Of a DNA stretch of 64,000 nt, positions 52,654-63,257 are shown piece after piece. Origin of the DNA: Shimia haliotis (GTDB lineage Bacteria > Pseudomonadota > Alphaproteobacteria > Rhodobacterales > Rhodobacteraceae); the NCBI RefSeq assembly GCF_900114415.1, contig NZ_FOSZ01000009.1:1-64000 (forward strand), given 5' to 3'. Position 1 is the first letter of the stretch. Every line of letters starts with the position of its first letter. The notes beneath the pieces are model-generated. The model saw only the letters and a list, made by a program, of their open reading frames with translations, was not told where the DNA came from and ran no database searches. A program made the position numbers and the translations under genes.

Positions 52654-54237
52654 CTACACAACCGGTGCCGCCGCCAGCAATTCGCGGGTGTATTCCGTCT
52701 GCGGGCGGTCAAAAACCGCCTCGGCCTCACCCGCTTCCACCACATCGCCTGCTTTCATCACCATGATCTTGTGACTCATGGCTCGCACCACATGCAAATC
52801 ATGGCTGATGAACAAATAGGCCAACCCGTACTTGCGTTGCAGCCGACGCAGCAGATCGACGATCTGCACCTGCACGGTCATATCAAGCGCCGACGTCGGC
52901 TCATCCAGCACCACCAACTTGGGCCGCAGCACCATCGCGCGCGCAATCGCAATCCGTTGGCGCTGCCCGCCGGAGAACTCATGCGGGTAGCGGTCCATCA
53001 TGGCCGGATCCAACCCGACCTCATCCATGATATCAGCCACCACCTCACGCGTCGCCCGACCTCCGGGGTTTCCATGCACGCCAAGGCCCTCGGCGATCAC
53101 CTGTTCACAGGTCATGCGCGGGCTCAGGCTGCCGAACGGGTCTTGGAAAACGATCTGCATGTCTTTGCGCAACGCCCGCAGCTGTCGTGTCGACCACGCC
53201 CGCACATCATCGCCGTCAAAGGTGATGCCACCCTCGCTTTCGATCAGGCGCATAATTGCCAATGCCAACGTCGTCTTGCCGGACCCGCTTTCGCCCACGA
53301 TGCCAAGGGTTTCACCAGCGCGCACCGAAATCGTCGCCTCGTTGACGGCTTTCACATGCCCCACGGTGCGGCGCATGAACCCTTGTTGAATGGGAAACCA
53401 GACCCGCAATTTTTCGGTCTCGGTCATCACAGGCGCGGCGTCGTCCACAGGCTCGGGTGCTCCCGTCGCACGCGCGTTCAGAAGCGTCTTGGTATAGTCA
53501 TGCTGCGGGTTGGCAAAGATCTCGGCGACCGGTCCAGCCTCGACAATCTCGCCGTCCTTCATGACGCAAACCTTGTCGGCAATCCGCCGCACAATACCCA
53601 GATCATGGGTGATGAACAAAAGCCCCATGCCCTCGGATTGCTTCAGCTCCGCCAGAAGCTCGAGAATCTGCGCTTGAATGGTCACATCCAGCGCCGTTGT
53701 CGGCTCATCCGCAATCAACACATCCGGCTTGTTCGCCAGCGCCATCGCGATCATCACCCGCTGCCTCTGCCCGCCGGACAACTGGTGGGGATAAGCATTC
53801 AGGCGGCTTTCCGCATCGCGGATACCCACCTTCTCCAGCAATTCCAGAATGCGTCCCCGCGCATCCGCGCCAACCACGCCCTGATGCAATGCAAGGCTTT
53901 CGCCCAACTGCTTTTCGATCGTGTGCAGCGGATTGAGCGAGGTCATCGGCTCCTGAAAAATGAAGCTGATGTCGTTGCCGCGCACCTTGCGCAACAAATT
54001 TTCAGAGGCGTTCACCATCTCCTGCCCGTCATAGGTGACAGAGCCCGATACCTCGGCGCTCGCAGGCAACAAGGACACAGTCGACAGCGCCGACACCGAC
54101 TTGCCCGAACCGGACTCGCCCACCAGCGCCACGGTTTCCCCGCGATCCACGGCAAAGGACACGCCTTTGACCGCCTCGATCAGCTTGCCGTCCTGACGGA
54201 ATGCAACGCGCAGGCCTTTGACCTCAAGAATGCTCAT
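52654..54237 (-). CDS. yejF: Microcin C/peptide ABC transporter, tandem ATPase YejF
   Basis: 527 residues containing two ABC ATPase modules. First: Walker A GESGSGKS, signature [15 protein letters not shown], Walker B VLIADEPT. Second: [47 protein letters not shown]. This fused form is the YejF type of oligopeptide importers. Powers uptake with YejB/YejE in the inner membrane. Start overlaps the yejE stop by 4 bases. Confidence 0.93.
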   Translation of the reverse strand: MSILEVKGLRVAFRQDGKLIEAVKGVSFAVDRGETVALVGESGSGKSVSALSTVSLLPASAEVSGSVTYDGQEMVNASENLLRKVRGNDISFIFQEPMTSLNPLHTIEKQLGESLALHQGVVGADARGRILELLEKVGIRDAESRLNAYPHQLSGGQRQRVMIAMALANKPDVLIADEPTTALDVTIQAQILELLAELKQSEGMGLLFITHDLGIVRRIADKVCVMKDGEIVEAGPVAEIFANPQHDYTKTLLNARATGAPEPVDDAAPVMTETEKLRVWFPIQQGFMRRTVGHVKAVNEATISVRAGETLGIVGESGSGKTTLALAIMRLIESEGGITFDGDDVRAWSTRQLRALRKDMQIVFQDPFGSLSPRMTCEQVIAEGLGVHGNPGGRATREVVADIMDEVGLDPAMMDRYPHEFSGGQRQRIAIARAMVLRPKLVVLDEPTSALDMTVQVQIVDLLRRLQRKYGLAYLFISHDLHVVRAMSHKIMVMKAGDVVEAGEAEAVFDRPQTEYTRELLAAAPVV

Positions 54238-55352
54238 GAAAATGTCTTCCTTGGATCAAACGCGTCGCGCACGCCCTCAAAGATGAACACCAGAAGCGAC
54301 AGCATGATCGCAAAGGTGAAAAAGGCGGTGAAGCCCAACCATGGGGCTTGAAGATTCTGCTTGGCTTGCAACGTTAGCTCACCAAGGCTTGGCGAGGAGG
54401 ACGGCAGGCCGAAGCCAAGAAAATCTAGGCCAGCCAGTGTGCTGATCGTGCCGGTCACGATGAACGGCAGCATGGTCACTGTGGCAACCATCGCATTGGG
54501 CAGCATATGGCGGAACATGATAGTGCGGTTGGATACGCCCAGCGCCTTAGCGGCCCGCACATATTCCAGATTGCGCGCCCGCAAAAATTCCGCCCGCACC
54601 ACGCCCACAAGCGCGGTCCAGCCAAACAAAACCGTGAGCAACACAAGCAGCCAGAAACTTCGCCCCAGAATGGCGAACATGATGATGATGATATAAAGGC
54701 TCGGCGTCGCGCCCCAGATTTCGATCACCCGCTGGAAAATCAGATCCAGCCAGCCGCCGAAATACCCCTGAACCGCCCCCGCAAAGATGCCGATCAGACT
54801 GGCCGCGGTGGTCACAATCAGGGTGAAGAAAATTGACAGGCGGAAGCCATAGATCACCCGCGCCACGACATCACGCTTGCGGTCATCCGTGCCCAGCCAG
54901 TTCTGATTATCGGGCGGCAAAGGCGCGGCCCCTGCACGGTCAACCGGCGTGTCATAGCTGTAAGGAATGATCGGCCAAAGCGCCCAGCCTTTTTGATAGT
55001 CCACAAGTTCGAGCTCTTCCGGCGTCTTGCCCACATCCAACCCCTCAAGGATGTCCTCAGGAATGTCGAAGCAGTCTTCAACACCACCAGTGGCAATCAA
55101 ACATTGCACCACCGGATCGTTATAAACCGCCTCGGTTTTGAAATCCCCGCCAAAGGTGGTCTCAGGGTAGAACTTGAAGATCGGCGTATAGAGCTCGCCG
55201 CGATAGCTCACGACAATCGGTTTGTCGTTGGCAATGAACTCGGCAAAGAGCGACAGGCCAAAGAGCACGCAGAAAATGATCAGCGACCACAGCGCGCGGC
55301 GATTGCGTTTAAAGTTGCTCCAGCGGCGCTGGTTGAGTGGTGACAACGCCAT
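54234..55352 (-). CDS. yejE: Peptide ABC transporter permease YejE
   Basis: 372 residues. N-terminal helix (about 20-42), a long insert of about 100 residues typical of YejE (LGTDDRKRDVVARVIYG), then five helices with the binding-protein-dependent transport motif EFLRARNLEYVRAAKALGVS. Overlaps yejB's stop by one base and yejF's start by four. Confidence 0.93.
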   Translation of the reverse strand: MALSPLNQRRWSNFKRNRRALWSLIIFCVLFGLSLFAEFIANDKPIVVSYRGELYTPIFKFYPETTFGGDFKTEAVYNDPVVQCLIATGGVEDCFDIPEDILEGLDVGKTPEELELVDYQKGWALWPIIPYSYDTPVDRAGAAPLPPDNQNWLGTDDRKRDVVARVIYGFRLSIFFTLIVTTAASLIGIFAGAVQGYFGGWLDLIFQRVIEIWGATPSLYIIIIMFAILGRSFWLLVLLTVLFGWTALVGVVRAEFLRARNLEYVRAAKALGVSNRTIMFRHMLPNAMVATVTMLPFIVTGTISTLAGLDFLGFGLPSSSPSLGELTLQAKQNLQAPWLGFTAFFTFAIMLSLLVFIFEGVRDAFDPRKTFS

Positions 55353-56437
55353 CAGCCCGCCCTCTTCTCAAAATCAATGCGCGGATCAACCAGCACATAC
55401 ATCAGGTCCGACAGGATACCGACCACAAGGCCAATCAGGCCAAAGACAAACAACGTGCCAAAGATCACCGGATAATCCCGCGCCACCGCCGCCTCAAATC
55501 CGAGTCGCCCCAAACCATCCAGAGAGAAGATCGTTTCGATCAGCACCGAGCCGCCAAAGAACACACCGATAAACACCGCCGGAAAGCCCGCGATCACAAT
55601 CAGCATCGCGTTGCGGAACACATGGCCATAAAGCACTTTCCGTTCGCTCAGCCCTTTGGCCCGCGCGGTCATCACATAGTGTTTCTTGATCTCGTCCAGA
55701 AAACTGTTCTTGGTCAGCAGCGTCAGCGTTGCAAAGGCCGCAATGGTCGAGGCCACAATCGGCAGGGTGATGTGCCAGAGGTAGTCCAGCACTTTGCCCA
55801 TTGCGGTCAGGTCTTCAAAATTGTCAGAGGTCAGCCCCCTGAGCGGGAAAATCTGCCAGTAGCTACCGCCAGCAAACAAAACCACCAGCATGATCGCAAA
55901 CAAGAAACCGGGGATCGCATAACCCACGATGATCGCGCCACTGGTCCATGTATCAAACGGCGTGCCATCCTTGACCGCCTTGCGGATGCCCAGAGGGATC
56001 GACACCAGATAGGCCAGAAGCGTCGACCACAAACCAAGGGTGATCGACACCGGCATCTTCTCCAACACCAAATCTATCACACTGATTTTACGGAAATAAC
56101 TCTCGCCAAAATCCAGCCGCATATAGTTCCACATCATATTGAGGAACCGCTCGAGAGGCGGCTTGTCAAAGCCGAACTCGCGCTCCAACTCCTCGATGAA
56201 CTCTTTGGGCAGCCCCCTCGCCCCAAGGTATTCGCTATCAGACCCGAAAGTCTCTTCGCCCACATCCTCATTGCCACCGGCAAAGCCCGAAAACACGTCG
56301 CCCTCGCCCTGCACACGGGCGATCACCTGCTCCACAGGGCCGCCCGGCACAAATTGCACCAGCGTAAAGTTGATGATCATGATGCCCAGAAGCGTCGGGA
56401 TCACGAGCAATAGTCGTCGGAGGATATAGGCGCCCAA
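55352..56437 (-). CDS. yejB: Peptide ABC transporter permease YejB
   Basis: 361 residues beginning [20 protein letters not shown], the standard N-terminal helix of oligopeptide permeases. Six predicted helices and the EAA-type loop near [20 protein letters not shown]. Forms the membrane channel with YejE. Six bases after the yejA stop. Confidence 0.93.
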   Translation of the reverse strand: MGAYILRRLLLVIPTLLGIMIINFTLVQFVPGGPVEQVIARVQGEGDVFSGFAGGNEDVGEETFGSDSEYLGARGLPKEFIEELEREFGFDKPPLERFLNMMWNYMRLDFGESYFRKISVIDLVLEKMPVSITLGLWSTLLAYLVSIPLGIRKAVKDGTPFDTWTSGAIIVGYAIPGFLFAIMLVVLFAGGSYWQIFPLRGLTSDNFEDLTAMGKVLDYLWHITLPIVASTIAAFATLTLLTKNSFLDEIKKHYVMTARAKGLSERKVLYGHVFRNAMLIVIAGFPAVFIGVFFGGSVLIETIFSLDGLGRLGFEAAVARDYPVIFGTLFVFGLIGLVVGILSDLMYVLVDPRIDFEKRAG

Positions 56438-56443
56438 AAGCTG

Positions 56444-58381
56444 TTACCTCAATGCACCGGACGCCTTGAGCGCCTCGTATTTTTCTTCGTTAAACCACCA
56501 GAAATCCAAAACACCCAATGCATAGGGCGGCAGATCTTCGGGGCGCTCATACATGTCGTAGTAGGCTACCCAGCTTTCTGCAACATAGCCTGCCGCCGCC
56601 ATCAACCTCTCGAACCGCAGCGCACGGTCCAAAGCGGTCAACGCCGCGACCTCTTCGGCCCGTGTTTTTGCTGCCAAAGCTCCTTCAATGATCGCATCCA
56701 CCATCGGGCTGCGCAGGGCTGACGGGTTGTATGACGACACCTCTGCGGTTTCTGATCCAAACAGCTGTTTCAACCCCGTCCCCGCGGTCGAGAACGTCAA
56801 AATCCGTGTGTGGATCAGGTCATAATCCTTATCCAGAAACCGCTGCTGGCCCTGAGCGCTATCGACCTTGTCGGCCTTCACCTTGATGCCCCAGTTGTCC
56901 AGAGTTTTGACAAAGGCATCAATGCTCGCCAGCCGTGTTTCGTCCCATGACGACAAGACAAGGAAATCCAAAGACATCTGTTGGCCACTGGCGTCAACCA
57001 TCTCGCCTGCGTCGTTGACCGTCCAACCGGCCTCTTCAAACAGCTTGAGTGCCGTGCGTTTGTTGCGGCGGTCAATGGGTGTCGATGCCTTGGATGTATG
57101 CGGCATCACCGCTTCCTCGGACAGCATTTCAGCCGGCACCACATCGCCCAATCCCTGAAGGAACGCCAACTCGTCGCCTTCCGGCACACCTTTGGCTTCC
57201 CACTCCTGATCCTGTGCATAGGAATTGCGTTGCGTGGTCAAATCAAACTGAAGCGACTCCCGCGTCCATTCGAAGTTGAATGCAAGCGAAAGCGCATGGC
57301 GCACCGTGCGGTTGTCCAACGGGGCCCGCAACGTGTTGAAAATAATGCCGCTGTTGTTCGGCGCCGTGCCGCGCGGAATCGCCTCTTTCTTGGCGTCGCC
57401 TTTTTCAAGGGACGGGAAGTTATACCCTGTCGCCCAGCGCTTGGTCGACCCTTCTGTGCGGAAGGTATAAACGCCTGCCTTAAAGGCCTCGAATTCGGCG
57501 GTCGCGTCGGAAAAGTACTCGATCCGAATACGATCGAAATTGTGCCGCCCGACATTGGCCGGATGGTCCCAACCCCAGTAATTCGGGTTACGTTCATAGA
57601 CGACGTACCGGTTGAATTCGTAGTCCCCCACTTGGTACGGCCCCGACGCCATCGGCGCCAGCACCGACGGTTCGTCCAGCCGCTCGCCTGTTTTGTTGTA
57701 CCACTCTTCAGAGAAGATCGGCGTGCCGCCCACCTGCCCGATCAACGAACGACGCGAAATTCCGTCGGCAAATTGATAGCGGATCGTGTGATCGTCGATC
57801 ACCTCTACGCCAGTGATGCGCTCCTTGACCGAGCGCGAATAAGACCGGATGCCCTGCTCAAGGAACAGGTTGTGGGTAAAGGCCGCATCCTGCGCCCTCA
57901 ACGGCGTGCCATCGCGGAACACAACATCGTCGCGCATGTGGAACACACACCATTCTTTGCTCTTGGGGTACTCGACCTCCCGCGCGATCAAACAATAGCT
58001 GTCGGTCAGGGAATCCGCCGGCGCACCGCCGCCCCATGGCATCTCGGCAAACATCGCCTCCGCCACAACACCGGACGCTGTCTCGGGATTGCCGCGCCAC
58101 GCAAACCGGTTGAACCCGTCAAACGTACCGCGTGAGCTCATGGTGATCTGGCCGCCCTTGGGCGCCGCAGGGTTCACATAGTCAAAATGCTTGAAATCAG
58201 ACGGATACTTCAGATCGCCATAGAACGAATACCCGTGGCTGCGCACGATGTCTTCCTCGCTGGCAAAAGCCATTGGCGCCCTCAAACCGGCCCCCACGGC
58301 CAATCCGGCGGCACCCATTCCGCGCAACACGCCGCGTCGATCAAACATCGGCCCTTCGATTTTGATGGTCTTTTCCGACAT
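56444..58381 (-). CDS. yejA: Extracellular solute-binding protein YejA (SBP_bac_5)
   Basis: 645 residues from the ATG at 58381 (GGGAGG upstream). A Tat-type signal, MFDRRGVLRGMGAAGLAVGA, is preceded by a short N-terminal extension of 11 residues; cleavage near AFA about residue 40. The mature protein has the family-5 peptide-binding fold (RDDVVFRDGTPLRAQDAAFT). It captures oligopeptides, possibly microcin-C-like compounds, in the periplasm for YejBEF. First gene of the operon. Confidence 0.9.
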   Translation of the reverse strand: MSEKTIKIEGPMFDRRGVLRGMGAAGLAVGAGLRAPMAFASEEDIVRSHGYSFYGDLKYPSDFKHFDYVNPAAPKGGQITMSSRGTFDGFNRFAWRGNPETASGVVAEAMFAEMPWGGGAPADSLTDSYCLIAREVEYPKSKEWCVFHMRDDVVFRDGTPLRAQDAAFTHNLFLEQGIRSYSRSVKERITGVEVIDDHTIRYQFADGISRRSLIGQVGGTPIFSEEWYNKTGERLDEPSVLAPMASGPYQVGDYEFNRYVVYERNPNYWGWDHPANVGRHNFDRIRIEYFSDATAEFEAFKAGVYTFRTEGSTKRWATGYNFPSLEKGDAKKEAIPRGTAPNNSGIIFNTLRAPLDNRTVRHALSLAFNFEWTRESLQFDLTTQRNSYAQDQEWEAKGVPEGDELAFLQGLGDVVPAEMLSEEAVMPHTSKASTPIDRRNKRTALKLFEEAGWTVNDAGEMVDASGQQMSLDFLVLSSWDETRLASIDAFVKTLDNWGIKVKADKVDSAQGQQRFLDKDYDLIHTRILTFSTAGTGLKQLFGSETAEVSSYNPSALRSPMVDAIIEGALAAKTRAEEVAALTALDRALRFERLMAAAGYVAESWVAYYDMYERPEDLPPYALGVLDFWWFNEEKYEALKASGALR

Positions 58382-58556
58382 ATCAGCCTCCCATGCGGCT
58401 GCGCCTATGCGCACAATTTGTTTTGTCTTCAAGCTAATGGGGGCCACCTGCAACATTCAAGTTCGGATTGCGTCAACTCAGCGTGAAAACGCCGTGCGTT
58501 GCATGTGAAGCGTCCCCGATTGGGGCGCAGCTGATAGATCGGATGCAGGGAAAGGT

Positions 58557-58650
58557 GAGAGGCTGGACAACGACCCAAGCGGGGCTCGTTACGGCTGCTT
58601 CCTTCCGGATCTGACCGGGTTGGCGAGGCGCTCGCCCGCGCCAACCTCTC
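58557..58650 (-). ncRNA. ffs: 4.5S signal recognition particle RNA
   Basis: On the minus strand the SRP RNA hallmark is intact: GGTCAGATCCGGAAGGAAGCAGCC, given in pieces as GGTCAGATCC and GGAAGGAAGCAGCC around 58586-58612. The ends pair (GAGAGG near 58650 with CCTCTC near 58557), closing a single hairpin of about 95 nt. It binds Ffh and FtsY to target proteins to the membrane. Ends are estimated from the pairing. Confidence 0.93.
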
Positions 58651-58657
58651 GACCGCT

Positions 58658-58686
58658 GATATAGTGCGCTCGCACAGGGGATGCAA
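58658..58686 (-). promoter_or_regulatory. Predicted promoter of ffs
   Basis: Minus strand TTGCAT (58681-58686), 17-bp spacer, TATATC (58658-58663). The -10 is about 8 bases before the RNA's estimated 5' end, as expected. Confidence 0.65.
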
Positions 58687-58706
58687 GCCGCGCTGTGCGG
58701 CACCCT

Positions 58707-60587
58707 TCAATTCGGCCAATCCTCCCCCCCGAAGTTTAGCCGAAATTGCCCAAATCCGGCTTCGCTGGTGCCGATGGGCTCAAGCGGGGTCGGAATCAGA
58801 TGCAGAAAATTCTGTGCCTGCACACCGGTCTCAAAAATCGCGGAAACCTCTGATAACATCTTGAATTTCCAAGACGGCAGGGTCTTGCCTGCCACGTAAT
58901 GCCCTTGCGCCAGATGTTGAACAACCGCGTCGCGCACCAAAACCGGAGGGATCGCTATCTGCCGATCTCGGTCAACGGCCGGAAAATTGCCGCCGCCGCC
59001 ACCGCGAAAGTCATTGGTCGCAAGCAAAAATTCCTGCTCCGGCAACACCGGCGCCCCCTGCCAACAAAGGTCGCGAATCCGCCGGGCGCGAGGCCGCAAA
59101 AGCGTGCCATCCAAGCCGTATTTTGCCGGCTGCGACAGATCTACAATGTAGGATACTCCAAATACCGTTTCTCGCTTGTAGGGAGGGGCGTCGCGGTCAA
59201 ACAACAACTGGTCCGGCCTATTCGGTAACAGTTGATTATAGAGGCTGTTGGCCATCTCCAACCAATCCGACAACTCCGCTCCAGTGACACGCATCAGGCA
59301 GATATAGTTGGCAAACGGCTGTATTTCGGACACATCCCGCTCGCGCAATGCCCCAGCGGCCACCTCCACATAACTGTCCGGTCCTTCCCGACCACCACAT
59401 CGCGCAGGTGCCACCGACGCCACCAGCGGCACATCCTCATGTTGCGTCCCTTTCAACGTGGCCTTCAGAGCACTCAGCATTGCCTCTGCGACCAATCGGG
59501 TCGCACAATCATCCTGCACCATAGAGAAATAGCTTGTCACCGGACGCTCAACCGTGCCCACGACCTGTTGAAGCCGTGCCTGCACCATCGTCCGAGCGGG
59601 TTCCAGCATCGCAACGATCTCGGGATCTTCGTCATACTCCATCGCGGAAAGCACTTCGCTTTTGTGGTCAGCAATCTTCCATTTTATGCGCCTGTCCGCC
59701 CCAACGGCGCGTTCCAAATCAAGATCAATCTTCCCGAGATAGGCCGCCATGGCACCAGGCATCACAGCAGGTTTTCCAAAAAGCCTGCCACGGGCGCTGT
59801 CGATATTTGGCCCCAAAGGATACCGCGGCCCGGGAAACCGCTCATGCACATGCCCCGCAACAACGACGTCCACGCCGTCAATGGCGGCCACGTGGCGGGC
59901 GGCGTTCTCCGAAAACGGCGATTGTGTCTCCTGACCGATGCCCGAATGCACCAATGCAATGACAACATCTGCCCCGCCCTGTCGCAGCGCATCCACCTGA
60001 GACTGCGCACCCGCCACAATGCCAATTCCCGTCAGGCCACCACCAATCCGGCGTCTGTTCCAGCCGATAACTTGCGGCGGCAACACGCCAAACATCCCGA
60101 CCCGTAATTGCACACCGTCCGCCAAAGACACCGGCACTATCACGCGCGGCACCCAGATGTTTTGGTATCGTGGATCTCCCTCAACAGGCAGCAAATTCGC
60201 GCATAACGTTGGATATCGTGCATTTGCCAATGAGGCGCGCAGCAACGGCGCGTCCAGATCAAATTCGTGATTGCCCAGTCCGACCGCGTCATATCCCATC
60301 GCGTTCATCGTTTGAACAATGGGATTTCCCGCATTCTCCACCGTGGCCAAATCGACATCCGCGATGGGCTCACCTTGCAGAAAATCCCCGTTATCCAAGA
60401 GCAAACAAGCCCCTGCCTCCGCCCGCTCTTTCCCCACCAAGGTTGCTATTCGCGCCAGCGATCCTCCGGCTGTTTGTGTTTCGTGAAAATAGTCAAAGGC
60501 CAACAGACGGGCATGCACATCACTGGTGGCGAGAACGCGAAGTCGGAACCGGTTTGACGGAGAGTTTTCCTTCGGGGAATGTGGCAC
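58707..60587 (-). CDS. CpdB-like 2',3'-cyclic-nucleotide phosphodiesterase/5'-nucleotidase
   Basis: 626 residues from a GTG at 60587 (GAGGGA 4 bases upstream); in-frame starts further upstream are not excluded. N-terminal metallophosphoesterase domain with LATSDVHARL, LDNGDFLQGEP, GLGNHEFDLD, VHSGIG and VVAGHVHERFPG; C-terminal 5'-nucleotidase domain with ATNDFRGGGGGNFPA and the nucleobase-binding region. CpdB cleaves 2',3'-cyclic nucleotides and 3'-nucleotides, normally in the periplasm. No signal peptide is visible at any candidate start, which is unusual. Confidence 0.88.
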   Translation of the reverse strand: MPHSPKENSPSNRFRLRVLATSDVHARLLAFDYFHETQTAGGSLARIATLVGKERAEAGACLLLDNGDFLQGEPIADVDLATVENAGNPIVQTMNAMGYDAVGLGNHEFDLDAPLLRASLANARYPTLCANLLPVEGDPRYQNIWVPRVIVPVSLADGVQLRVGMFGVLPPQVIGWNRRRIGGGLTGIGIVAGAQSQVDALRQGGADVVIALVHSGIGQETQSPFSENAARHVAAIDGVDVVVAGHVHERFPGPRYPLGPNIDSARGRLFGKPAVMPGAMAAYLGKIDLDLERAVGADRRIKWKIADHKSEVLSAMEYDEDPEIVAMLEPARTMVQARLQQVVGTVERPVTSYFSMVQDDCATRLVAEAMLSALKATLKGTQHEDVPLVASVAPARCGGREGPDSYVEVAAGALRERDVSEIQPFANYICLMRVTGAELSDWLEMANSLYNQLLPNRPDQLLFDRDAPPYKRETVFGVSYIVDLSQPAKYGLDGTLLRPRARRIRDLCWQGAPVLPEQEFLLATNDFRGGGGGNFPAVDRDRQIAIPPVLVRDAVVQHLAQGHYVAGKTLPSWKFKMLSEVSAIFETGVQAQNFLHLIPTPLEPIGTSEAGFGQFRLNFGGEDWPN

Positions 60588-60813
60588 GCGTTCCCTCACT
60601 TTCACACAACGACGTTGCAAAACGCCCGCTCTACACAAAACGCCCCCTCAGAGCACTTCATGTATAAAGAGAAAATGTCACAAAATCTACAATTTAAAGT
60701 AGAAGACGCTGCTCGCGCGTGAATTCCCCGAATGCCTGCAGAGCAAAAGTTCATTAGACCTTTTGATTGCCCCAACCGACCAGCCGTGGCAAGCCTCGGT
60801 TTCGGAGGATTTT

Positions 60814-61785
60814 ATGAGACACGCGGAAACAGTCACTTTCGGAGGCTCCGGCCTCAATCGCGCGGCCGAACTGCGCGGCGATGCGGATCGAATCGCAAAT
60901 TTGCGCGAGGCGCCAAACACCCGCGCTATTGCACTTTGGCGTGGCAAACCCCTATGCAAAGGGGACAAATCCCGCCAGCTTGTATACCTCTCATCTGACC
61001 ACGCCGTGCTTCAGGAAACCCGCGTGCCGCCAGTTTTCCTTGGCCTTGATGACGACGGCTGCGCGGTTTTCGCCTATGATCTCTCCGCTTATGAACCCGC
61101 CGACCTTGATGTTGCCAAGCTCGGGCAGTTCTTTGACCCCAGCGAACAAAAGCACCCCGCGCTTCCGGACGATCACGCCTTTTGCGAACTGCGCGGCGTC
61201 ATGGCCCACTTCACACCGCGCGATGCCGAATTGGCCGCAACCGCCAAGGCTCTCTATGGCTGGCATCGCTCCCACCGCTTTTGTGCGGCCTGCGGCAGCG
61301 AAAGCCGGATGCGGCAGGCCGGATGGCAACGAGATTGCCCAGCCTGCAACACCTCCCATTTCCCGCGCACGGATCCGGTGGTCATTATGCTGATCACCCA
61401 CGGCAACCGTGTCTTGATGGGCCGCTCGCCGGGCTGGCCCGATGGCATGTACTCCTTGCTTGCGGGCTTCGTGGAACCAGGTGAAACGCTTGAAGCAGCG
61501 GTCCGTCGCGAAGTTTATGAAGAAGCAGGGATAACCGTCGGACCCGTCAGCTATCTCGCCAGCCAACCATGGCCGTACCCTTCTTCTCTGATGTTCGGTT
61601 GCGCCGGCGAAGCGCTCGATGATGATATCAAAATCGATCCTGTCGAAATCGAAGACGCGATCTGGGTCAGCCGCGAAGAAATGATGCAGGCTTTCGCCGG
61701 AGAGCATCCAATCCTCAAGCCGGCTCGAAAAGGCGCGATTGCGCATTTCATTTTGCGCAACTGGCTTGCGGATCGGCTCGATTAA
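60814..61785 (+). CDS. nudC: NAD(+) diphosphatase / RNA deNADding enzyme NudC
   Basis: 323 residues from the ATG at 60814 (GGAGG 5 bases upstream). N-terminal NUDIX-like domain, zinc ribbon FCAACGSESRMRQAGW and CPACNTSHFPRTDPVVIML (Cys pairs), Nudix box GFVEPGETLEAAVRREVYEEAGI given here as GFVEPGETLE and REVYEEAGI, and the NAD motif SQPWPYPSSLM. Hydrolyses NADH and removes NAD caps from RNA. Divergent from the CpdB-like gene. Confidence 0.96.
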   Translation: MRHAETVTFGGSGLNRAAELRGDADRIANLREAPNTRAIALWRGKPLCKGDKSRQLVYLSSDHAVLQETRVPPVFLGLDDDGCAVFAYDLSAYEPADLDVAKLGQFFDPSEQKHPALPDDHAFCELRGVMAHFTPRDAELAATAKALYGWHRSHRFCAACGSESRMRQAGWQRDCPACNTSHFPRTDPVVIMLITHGNRVLMGRSPGWPDGMYSLLAGFVEPGETLEAAVRREVYEEAGITVGPVSYLASQPWPYPSSLMFGCAGEALDDDIKIDPVEIEDAIWVSREEMMQAFAGEHPILKPARKGAIAHFILRNWLADRLD

Positions 61786-61830
61786 GGCAACACTGCGCGC
61801 GCGAACAATTGGGGACGGGACAAGGCATTC

Positions 61831-62298
61831 ATGGAATTCACCGCGCGCGAAGACATCGACGTACCAATCGAACAAGCCTTTGAAATGGTAACAGATTTCG
61901 AGGTGTTCGAACGCTCGGCCCTGCGCCGGGGCGCCGAAGTGTCCCGCCTCGATGCCCTGACCCGCCCAGGCGTTGGCGCCATGTGGGAAATCAGCTTTGA
62001 GTTTCGCGGCAAACCGCGCGAGGTAGTACTAGAAGTCACCGGCTTTGATCGGCCCAACGAGATTTCGCTGCACGGTAAGGCTCAGGGCATCGAAACCGAC
62101 GTGAAAGTAGAACTCGTGGCGCTGTCACGCACCCGAACACGCCTGCAATTCTGGACCGGTCTTTCGGCAAACACGCTCTCGGCCCGCTTGCTGGTTCAAT
62201 CATTGAAACTGGCGCGCGGTACACTCAACACACGTCTGGCCAAACGCATGACACATCTGCGTCGTGACATGGAAGACCGCTACAGCCGCATGACCTGA
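61831..62298 (+). CDS. SRPBCC-family (START-like) protein
   Basis: 155 residues: MEFTAREDIDVPIEQAFEMV, then ISFEFRGKPREVVLEVTGFD and a C-terminal helix (TLNTRLAKRMTHLRRDMEDR). This is the polyketide-cyclase/SRPBCC fold that encloses a hydrophobic pocket. Ligand unknown. Ends 10 bases from the convergent pheA gene; no terminator is visible between. Confidence 0.75.
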   Translation: MEFTAREDIDVPIEQAFEMVTDFEVFERSALRRGAEVSRLDALTRPGVGAMWEISFEFRGKPREVVLEVTGFDRPNEISLHGKAQGIETDVKVELVALSRTRTRLQFWTGLSANTLSARLLVQSLKLARGTLNTRLAKRMTHLRRDMEDRYSRMT

Positions 62299-62307
62299 CC
62301 GCTACGC

Positions 62308-63147
62308 CTAGCGGTCCTGCGCTGCTGGGTAGACGCCGACAATCCGCAAGTGATTAGTGAAGTAGCTCAACTCATCCAAAGCCAGCGCGACGTTTTTGTC
62401 GTCGGGATGACCGTCAATGTCCGCATAAAACCGTGTCGCCGTAAACGATCCATCCACCATATAGCTTTCCAGCTTGGTCATGTTCACGCCGTTTGTCGCA
62501 AAACCACCCATCGCCTTATAAAGCGCGGCGGGAATGTTGCGCACCTCAAAGACAAACGTCGTCATCATGTTGCCGTGTCCACGGCTCGTCAGATCAGGCT
62601 CCCGCGACATAATCACAAATCGTGTGGTGTTGTGGCCGTGATCTTCCACGTCCGCCGCCAACACGTTCAACCCATAGGTTTCCGCCGCCAGCTCAGATGC
62701 CAAAACGCCTTCGCGAGATGTTTTGTCCTCGGACAACTCACGCGCGGCCCCCGCGCTGTCCGCCGCGGCTACGCCGGTCATGCCATGCGCCTTGAGGAAC
62801 CCCGACGACTGCGGCAACAGCACCAAATGCGCCCGAACGGTTTCAATCTCGTCCAATGCGACACCGGGCAAGGCCATCAGGCTGATCCGCACCCGAACGA
62901 AAGCTTCGTCCACGATGTTCAATCCGCTTTCCGGCAACAAGCGGTGAATGTCGGCCACACGCCCATAAGTCGAATTCTCGATCGGCAGCATCGCCAAATC
63001 CGCCGCACCGCTTTTGACCGCCTCGATAACCTCTTCAAAGGTGTGGCACGGCAATACGTCCATATCGGGGCGCGCCTGCTGACAGGCCTCATGACCATAG
63101 GCGCCCAATTCGCCCTGAAATGCGATCTTGTTGGTCGTGACGGACAT
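62308..63147 (-). CDS. pheA: Prephenate dehydratase
   Basis: 279 residues from the ATG at 63147 (GAGGTGAAA upstream; a GTG two codons earlier is in frame). Begins NKIAFQGELGAYGHEACQQA, has the catalytic HNTTRFVIMSRE (Thr-Arg-Phe) region and a C-terminal ACT domain (TTFVFEVRNIPAALYKAMGG; KLESYMVDGSFTATRFYADI) that binds phenylalanine for feedback control. Makes phenylpyruvate. No chorismate mutase domain. Confidence 0.96.
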   Translation of the reverse strand: MSVTTNKIAFQGELGAYGHEACQQARPDMDVLPCHTFEEVIEAVKSGAADLAMLPIENSTYGRVADIHRLLPESGLNIVDEAFVRVRISLMALPGVALDEIETVRAHLVLLPQSSGFLKAHGMTGVAAADSAGAARELSEDKTSREGVLASELAAETYGLNVLAADVEDHGHNTTRFVIMSREPDLTSRGHGNMMTTFVFEVRNIPAALYKAMGGFATNGVNMTKLESYMVDGSFTATRFYADIDGHPDDKNVALALDELSYFTNHLRIVGVYPAAQDR

Positions 63148-63257
63148 TTTCACCTCGTTTCAAGCCCGGGGGGCGTTTCGTCGCGGTAACTATATCTTGC
63201 CTTCTTTGAAGGGAAGCGGATAGATACGCGTCAAACGCCACGAGACGGAAACGTAGC

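Noticed and set aside
52645-54351. Long rightward frame (568 codons) opposite yejF
   Set aside because: Antisense shadow; the minus-strand frame carries two complete sets of ABC ATPase motifs.
56981-58135. Rightward frame of 384 codons opposite yejA
   Set aside because: Antisense shadow of a clear solute-binding protein gene.
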